Shown here: in pieces, positions 61,146-64,000 of the stretch
Numbering within the stretch: the first letter of the stretch is position 1
Layout of the letters: every line of letters begins with the position of its first letter
Made by a program: the position numbers and the translations under genes
Assembly (NCBI RefSeq): GCF_040363165.1
Contig: NZ_BSRG01000002.1
Span: forward strand, 62,001-126,000
Reading direction: 5' to 3'
DNA length: 64,000 nucleotides
DNA from: Thermus sp. LT1-2-5
GTDB lineage: Bacteria; Deinococcota; Deinococci; Deinococcales; Thermaceae
The notes under the pieces: generated by a model
Seen by the model: only the letters and a program-made list of their open reading frames with translations
Databases searched by the model: none
What the model was told of the DNA's origin: nothing

Positions 61146-61171
61146 CACAAACATACGGCATTACGCTTCCC

Positions 61172-61206
61172 AGCCCTCTGCGCACTGCGCAGAGGGCTAA
61201 TTTTTT
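61172..61206 (+). terminator. Strong intrinsic terminator of the pilus cluster
   Basis: A 12-bp stem, AGCCCTCTGCGC with its complement around ACT, is followed by AA and six T residues. It is the best Rho-independent terminator on the plus strand of the window. Confidence 0.92.
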
Positions 61207-61268
61207 GTTTCCCATTAGTTAGCCACCCACTTTTGGACTTTAGGCCTCCCATGTCCGGAGACCCCCGT

Positions 61269-61461
61269 GCTACCCTAAAGGCAATGACCACGGAGGAGCG
61301 GCTCTACAAGCTGGAGGGCATCGTGGAGGGGGTTATGGCCACCCTCCCCGACCGGGTGTCCTCCCTGAAGGCCGAGGTCAACACCGCCCTCAACCGCCTT
61401 ATGCTCTACTTCACCGCCCTGGCCGCCGCCCTCGCCCTCCTCACCCTGCTAGCCCTAGGGG
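61269..61461 (+). repeat. Direct repeat, copy 1 (promoter plus small membrane-protein gene)
   Basis: The first 50 bp (61269-61318) are identical to 62034-62083, and similarity continues to about 61461. The unit holds a TACCCT -10, a leaderless ATG and a short membrane-protein gene. Copy 1 lacks 5 nt near its end relative to copy 2; copy 2 lacks 11 nt in the middle relative to copy 1. Confidence 0.85.
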
Positions 61462-61607
61462 TAAACTGGAGGAGCCATGGCGGTGAAGGAAGAGGTTTTG
61501 CTCTTGCTGGAAAGGATGCCCGAGGCGCTCCAGAAAGAGGTGGTGGACTTCGCCCGCTTCCTCCTAGAGAAAAAGCTTGGGGAAGAACGCTCGTGGGAAA
61601 CCCTTAG
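61284..61607 (+). CDS. Small single-helix membrane protein, C-terminus altered by stop loss
   Basis: The first ~60 residues (MTTEERLYKLEG..., then a helical linker and membrane helix LMLYFTALAAALALLTLLAL) look like a real small protein. Comparison with copy 2 suggests the original frame ended right after the helix (…LLR stop). A 5-nt difference shifts the frame, so translation runs on for ~45 residues over the antitoxin gene to 61607. TACCCT ends 7 nt before the ATG. The family is not recognised. Confidence 0.55.
   Translation: MTTEERLYKLEGIVEGVMATLPDRVSSLKAEVNTALNRLMLYFTALAAALALLTLLALGVNWRSHGGEGRGFALAGKDARGAPERGGGLRPLPPREKAWGRTLVGNP
61454..61467 (+). promoter_or_regulatory. Candidate promoter/operator of the toxin-antitoxin pair
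   Basis: The palindrome CCCTAGGG (61454-61461) overlaps the region just before TAAACT (61462-61467), which lies 9 nt before the antitoxin ATG. Autorepression is common in such modules. No -35 is clear. Confidence 0.4.
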
Positions 61608-61677
61608 CCTCATCCAGGCGGTAAGGGACCTGCCGGAGGAAGACTACACCGAGGCCGACCTTAAGGAGCGCTGGTGA
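61477..61677 (+). CDS. DUF2281-like antitoxin of a type II toxin-antitoxin pair
   Basis: The 66-residue protein has an N-terminal segment KEEVLLLLERMPEALQKEVVDFARFLLEKKL typical of DUF2281/VapB-like antitoxins, then an acidic tail (DLPEEDYTEADLKERW) likely to wrap the toxin. TGGAGGAGCC precedes ATG 61477. The stop overlaps the toxin GTG (GTGA), the usual coupling of such pairs. Confidence 0.8.
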   Translation: MAVKEEVLLLLERMPEALQKEVVDFARFLLEKKLGEERSWETLSLIQAVRDLPEEDYTEADLKERW

Positions 61678-62021
61678 GCCCCGGAGCCCTCGCCCTGCTC
61701 CGCTTCCCCCACACCGACCTTTCCCTCGGCAAACCCAGGCCCGTCCTGCTCCTTACCCCTACCCCTGGCCCTTACCCCGATTGGCTGGTGGCCATGGTGT
61801 CCAGCCAACTGGACCAGGCGGTCCCCGGGCTGGACGAAACCCTCCTAGAAACCGACCCAGACTTCCCAGAAACCGGCCTGAAGCGGGCCAGCGTGGTGCG
61901 CCTAAGCCGGCTGGCCGTGGTGGACAAGAGCCTGCTATTGGGCAAGCTGGGCGCCATAAGCCCCGAGCGCCTTCGCCGCATCCAGGCGCGGCTGTGCCAA
62001 TGGATCTCCGGCCTCCCCTGA
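61674..62021 (+). CDS. PemK/MazF-like mRNA-interferase toxin
   Basis: The 115-residue protein has the PemK/MazF outline: LGKPRPVLLLTPTP (the conserved K/RPV strand), a central DWLVAMVSSQ strand, SVVRLSRLAVVDKSLL, and a final helix ISPERLRRIQARLCQWI. Such toxins cleave mRNA or tRNA. It is coupled to the antitoxin upstream, and its end lies about 12 nt before repeat copy 2. Confidence 0.82.
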   Translation: MSPGALALLRFPHTDLSLGKPRPVLLLTPTPGPYPDWLVAMVSSQLDQAVPGLDETLLETDPDFPETGLKRASVVRLSRLAVVDKSLLLGKLGAISPERLRRIQARLCQWISGLP

Positions 62022-62033
62022 CATCCTACCCGC

Positions 62034-62221
62034 GCTACCCTAAAGGCAATGACCACGGAGGAGCGGCTCTACAAGCTGGAGGGGATCTTGGAAAGGGTCA
62101 TGGCCACCCTCCCCGACCGGGTAGGCCGAGGTCAACACCGCCCTCAACCGCCTCATGCTCTACTTCACCGCCCTGGCCGCCGCCCTCGCCCTCCTCATCC
62201 TCCTCCGCTAGCCCTCAGGGG
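62034..62221 (+). repeat. Direct repeat, copy 2
   Basis: The repeat matches copy 1 with an offset of 765 nt. Together the two copies bracket the toxin-antitoxin pair. Copy 2 ends inside the last codons of the convergent YbjN gene. Confidence 0.85.
62049..62211 (+). pseudogene. Frameshifted second copy of the small membrane-protein gene
   Basis: It begins MTTEERLYKLEGILERVMATLPDRV like copy 1, with the same TACCCT box 7 nt upstream. Eleven nucleotides present in copy 1 (61358-61368) are missing after GACCGGGT, so the frame shifts and the membrane helix is lost. The helix and stop (TAG 62209-62211) remain readable in the shifted frame. Confidence 0.8.
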
Positions 62222-62664
62222 CTAAAGCCGATGTGGTCCATGAAGTCGGGGAGGATCTCCTCGGCGAAGAGGCGCAGGAAGGCGATAACGGCGCCCAGGC
62301 TCACCCCGCCCGTGAGGTCCAGGTCCGACTCCACCCACACGTCCCCCTCCTCGTTCAGGTAGGCGCGGCTAAAGCGGTGCTCCCGGTTCCAGGCGTTCAC
62401 GAGGTCCAGGGAAGGGGCCTCATCTAAGGAAAAACCTGCGCTTAGGCTAAGGACCCCGCACCGCTCTTCTTGGCAAAAGTCTAGATAAAGCCAGACCTTC
62501 TCGAGCCCCGCCATCTCCAGGCGGTACTCCCCTTGGCCCCGGCGCTCGTAGGGAATGTCCGCCTCCTTCAGCACCGCTTCCAGTTCCCTCTCCGTGAGGC
62601 CCTGCACCACCCCCTGGCCCAAGGCCAGGCCCAACGCCACCAACGCCCAAGCCCATATGCGCAC
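62215..62664 (-). CDS. Exported YbjN-domain protein
   Basis: The protein has 149 residues with a signal peptide (MRIWAWALVALGLALGQG). A YbjN-like alpha-beta domain follows, with LNAWNREHRFSRAYLNEEGDVWVESDLDL and a terminal helix. YbjN domains resemble type III chaperones; their role is unclear. GTG 62664 has AAAGGGG 6 nt upstream; ATG 62697 would add 11 residues and begin 2 nt before the upstream gene's stop. Two cysteines (CQEERC) may form a disulfide. Confidence 0.72.
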   Translation of the reverse strand: MRIWAWALVALGLALGQGVVQGLTERELEAVLKEADIPYERRGQGEYRLEMAGLEKVWLYLDFCQEERCGVLSLSAGFSLDEAPSLDLVNAWNREHRFSRAYLNEEGDVWVESDLDLTGGVSLGAVIAFLRLFAEEILPDFMDHIGFSP

Positions 62665-62698
62665 GGCAAACCCCTTTCCGCCTTTAGGCCCCTTCATC

Positions 62699-63811
62699 CT
62701 ACACGATGCCCCTCTCCCGCAGAAAGCGGCCCTCCCGGAAGCGCTGGGGGCGGAAAGGCCCTATGTCCAGGGTCCTCGCCTCCCCGTGGACCACCGCCTC
62801 GGCCATAAGCCGGCCCACCATGGCCGCCTGCTGCACCCCGTGGCCGGAGAACCCCGCCGCCACCAGAAGCCCCTCCTCCGCATAGCCCAAGAGGGGGTTA
62901 GCGTCGGTGGTCATCTCGTAGTAGCCGAACCAGCTGGCCTTGCGGTCCAGGGCGAGGCCCTCCAGGAAGGGAAAGCGGGCAAGGCCCGCCTCCAGGGTGG
63001 ACCCCAGCCAGGCCCAGTCCACCCCCTCCCGGAAGCCTGGGGGCTCATCAGGGTTGGAGCGGCCCAAAAGGAGCCTTTCCCCCTCGGGGCGGAAGTAAAA
63101 ACCGCTGGCGAGGTCGATGGTGAGGGGGTAGGTGGGGGCATACCCCAAGGGCGCGGTGGCGTACACCATGCGCCGCACGGGGTAGACGGGAAGGTCCAGG
63201 CCTAGCCGCCTCCCCACCTCCCCCGTCCAGGCCCCGGTGCAAAGGAGGAGGTAGGGGGCCTGGTACCGCCCCTTGGGGGTTTCCACCCGCCACACCCCCC
63301 CTTCCCGCCAGGCGAAAAGGAGGGCCTCCCCATAGCGCACCTCCGCCCCAAGCCGCCGGGCCTCCCGGAGGTAGAAGGCCGTGGCCCCATAGGGGTCGAT
63401 GACCCCGTCCAGGGGGCCATAGGTGGCGAAGGAGAGGCCCTCTTCCCGGAAGGGCACGAGCGCCTTCGCCTCCTCGAGGGCCAACCGCCGCACGGGCACG
63501 CCAAGGGCCTCCTGGGTCCTTAGCGCCTCCTCCTGGGCCTCCTTCAGGGCCTCCGGCACCAGGAAGAGATAGCCGATGGGGCGGTAGCGGGCCTCCGCCA
63601 TCTCCCGATACTCCAGGATGGAATGGTAGGAGAGGAGGACGTTTAGGGGCTCGGAAAACTGCACCCTCACCCCGCCCGCGCTCCTTCCCGTGGAGCCCTG
63701 GGCGAAGGTGGTCTCCTTCTCCAGGACCAAGACCTTAAGCCCCGCCTGCGCCAGCCTGTAGGCGCAGGCCGCCCCCACAATCCCCGCCCCCACCACCACG
63801 GCCTCGGGCAT
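62699..63811 (-). CDS. FAD-dependent DAO-family amine oxidoreductase
   Basis: The 370-residue protein has an N-terminal FAD-binding motif VVGAGIVGAACAYRLAQAG and the DAO features GSTGRSAGGVR, FYFRPEGERLLLG and AAGFSGHGVQQAAMVG. It resembles sarcosine/glycine oxidase or the beta subunit of dehydrogenases; substrate is unknown. TAGACT ends 6 nt before ATG 63811, so it is leaderless. Confidence 0.9.
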   Translation of the reverse strand: MPEAVVVGAGIVGAACAYRLAQAGLKVLVLEKETTFAQGSTGRSAGGVRVQFSEPLNVLLSYHSILEYREMAEARYRPIGYLFLVPEALKEAQEEALRTQEALGVPVRRLALEEAKALVPFREEGLSFATYGPLDGVIDPYGATAFYLREARRLGAEVRYGEALLFAWREGGVWRVETPKGRYQAPYLLLCTGAWTGEVGRRLGLDLPVYPVRRMVYATAPLGYAPTYPLTIDLASGFYFRPEGERLLLGRSNPDEPPGFREGVDWAWLGSTLEAGLARFPFLEGLALDRKASWFGYYEMTTDANPLLGYAEEGLLVAAGFSGHGVQQAAMVGRLMAEAVVHGEARTLDIGPFRPQRFREGRFLRERGIV

Positions 63812-63871
63812 AGGAAGAGTCTAGGACACTTTTCCCCCTGGCTAGGGGTATGCTAGGGCCCGGAGGGCAGT

Positions 63872-64000
63872 ATGGCCTACAAGCACATAAGGATCCCGGA
63901 AGACGGCGAGCGGATCACCATCCAAAACGGCACCCTGCAGGTGCCGGACCGGCCCATCATCGGCTTCATCGAAGGGGACGGCACCGGGCCCGACATCTGG
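63872..64000 (+). CDS. icd: NADP-dependent isocitrate dehydrogenase, N-terminal fragment (cut by window edge)
   Basis: Only 43 codons are present. The segment [29 protein letters not shown] matches the start of Bacillus/E. coli-type Icd (…PIIPYIEGDGIG…). CGGAGGG lies before the ATG, and a TATGCT box is at 63849-63854. The usual position of I in GDGIG is T here. The enzyme belongs to the TCA cycle. Confidence 0.82.
   Translation, partial: MAYKHIRIPEDGERITIQNGTLQVPDRPIIGFIEGDGTGPDIW

Overview
The window is chromosomal DNA of a Thermus species (Deinococcota). The reasons are a very high GC content with G/C-ending codons, tightly packed and often overlapping genes, many starts of the Thermus leaderless type (a TANNNT box ending 6-7 nt before the start codon), and protein content close to Thermus thermophilus: a 618-residue MetRS with a C-terminal tRNA-binding domain, futalosine-pathway MqnC, ThyX, a pilA1-pilA2-pilA3-comZ-pilA4 pilus/competence cluster, and an outer-membrane machinery without LPS genes. 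I see no rRNA, tRNA, CRISPR array or insertion sequence.

Layout. 1-1906: a small membrane cluster (DUF1858-like tail, cupin, oxidase-like membrane protein, YwiC family). 1955-6133: HtrA-like protease, a P1/NylC-type hydrolase, and a class II aldolase/dehydrogenase pair. 6193-9875: MoxR-DUF58-VWA-VWA operon. 9872-15548: secreted peroxiredoxin, FtsX-EnvC facing HPF-FtsE, and a CtpA-type S41 protease. 15585-19182 (minus): adenosine-specific kinase, Bcp, RpiA, an attenuator, MetG. 19238-21973: MqnC and an ABC exporter. 22079-25057: TrpBA behind a terminator, with divergent ThyX. 25054-29811: LigA and a BMP-type nucleoside transporter lacking permeases. 29808-33961 (minus): response regulator, FemX-like transferase, LptC-like, two LptA/OstA-like proteins. 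34012-40783: PheA, CBS-ACT protein, OmpH/Skp, ComF, MtnA, PQQ sugar dehydrogenase, Tdh. 40795-48807: a giant TamB-like protein. 48868-57284: acylphosphatase, HflX, YdcF, DivIVA, YggS, PNP, BamA, DUF503, thiolase. 57328-61145: pilus/competence cluster. 61269-62221: a PemK/MazF-type toxin-antitoxin pair between two degenerate direct repeats. 62215-64000: YbjN protein, FAD oxidoreductase, and the start of isocitrate dehydrogenase.

Themes. Envelope biogenesis dominates: BamA, TamB, OmpH, LptC/LptA-like proteins, FemX, FtsEX-EnvC, CtpA, HtrA and type IV pili. The most striking find is upstream of metG. A promoter inside the end of rpiA should give a leaderless 7-codon peptide ORF with two Met codons. 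It is followed by mutually exclusive hairpins, the last an intrinsic terminator with eight T residues directly before the metG ribosome-binding site. A second terminator lies just before trpB. Other points of interest are base-composition drops confined to the presumed interacting parts of TamB and BamA, recurrent 4-nt CTAG/TTAG overlaps between convergent stop codons, and the repeat-flanked toxin-antitoxin cassette.
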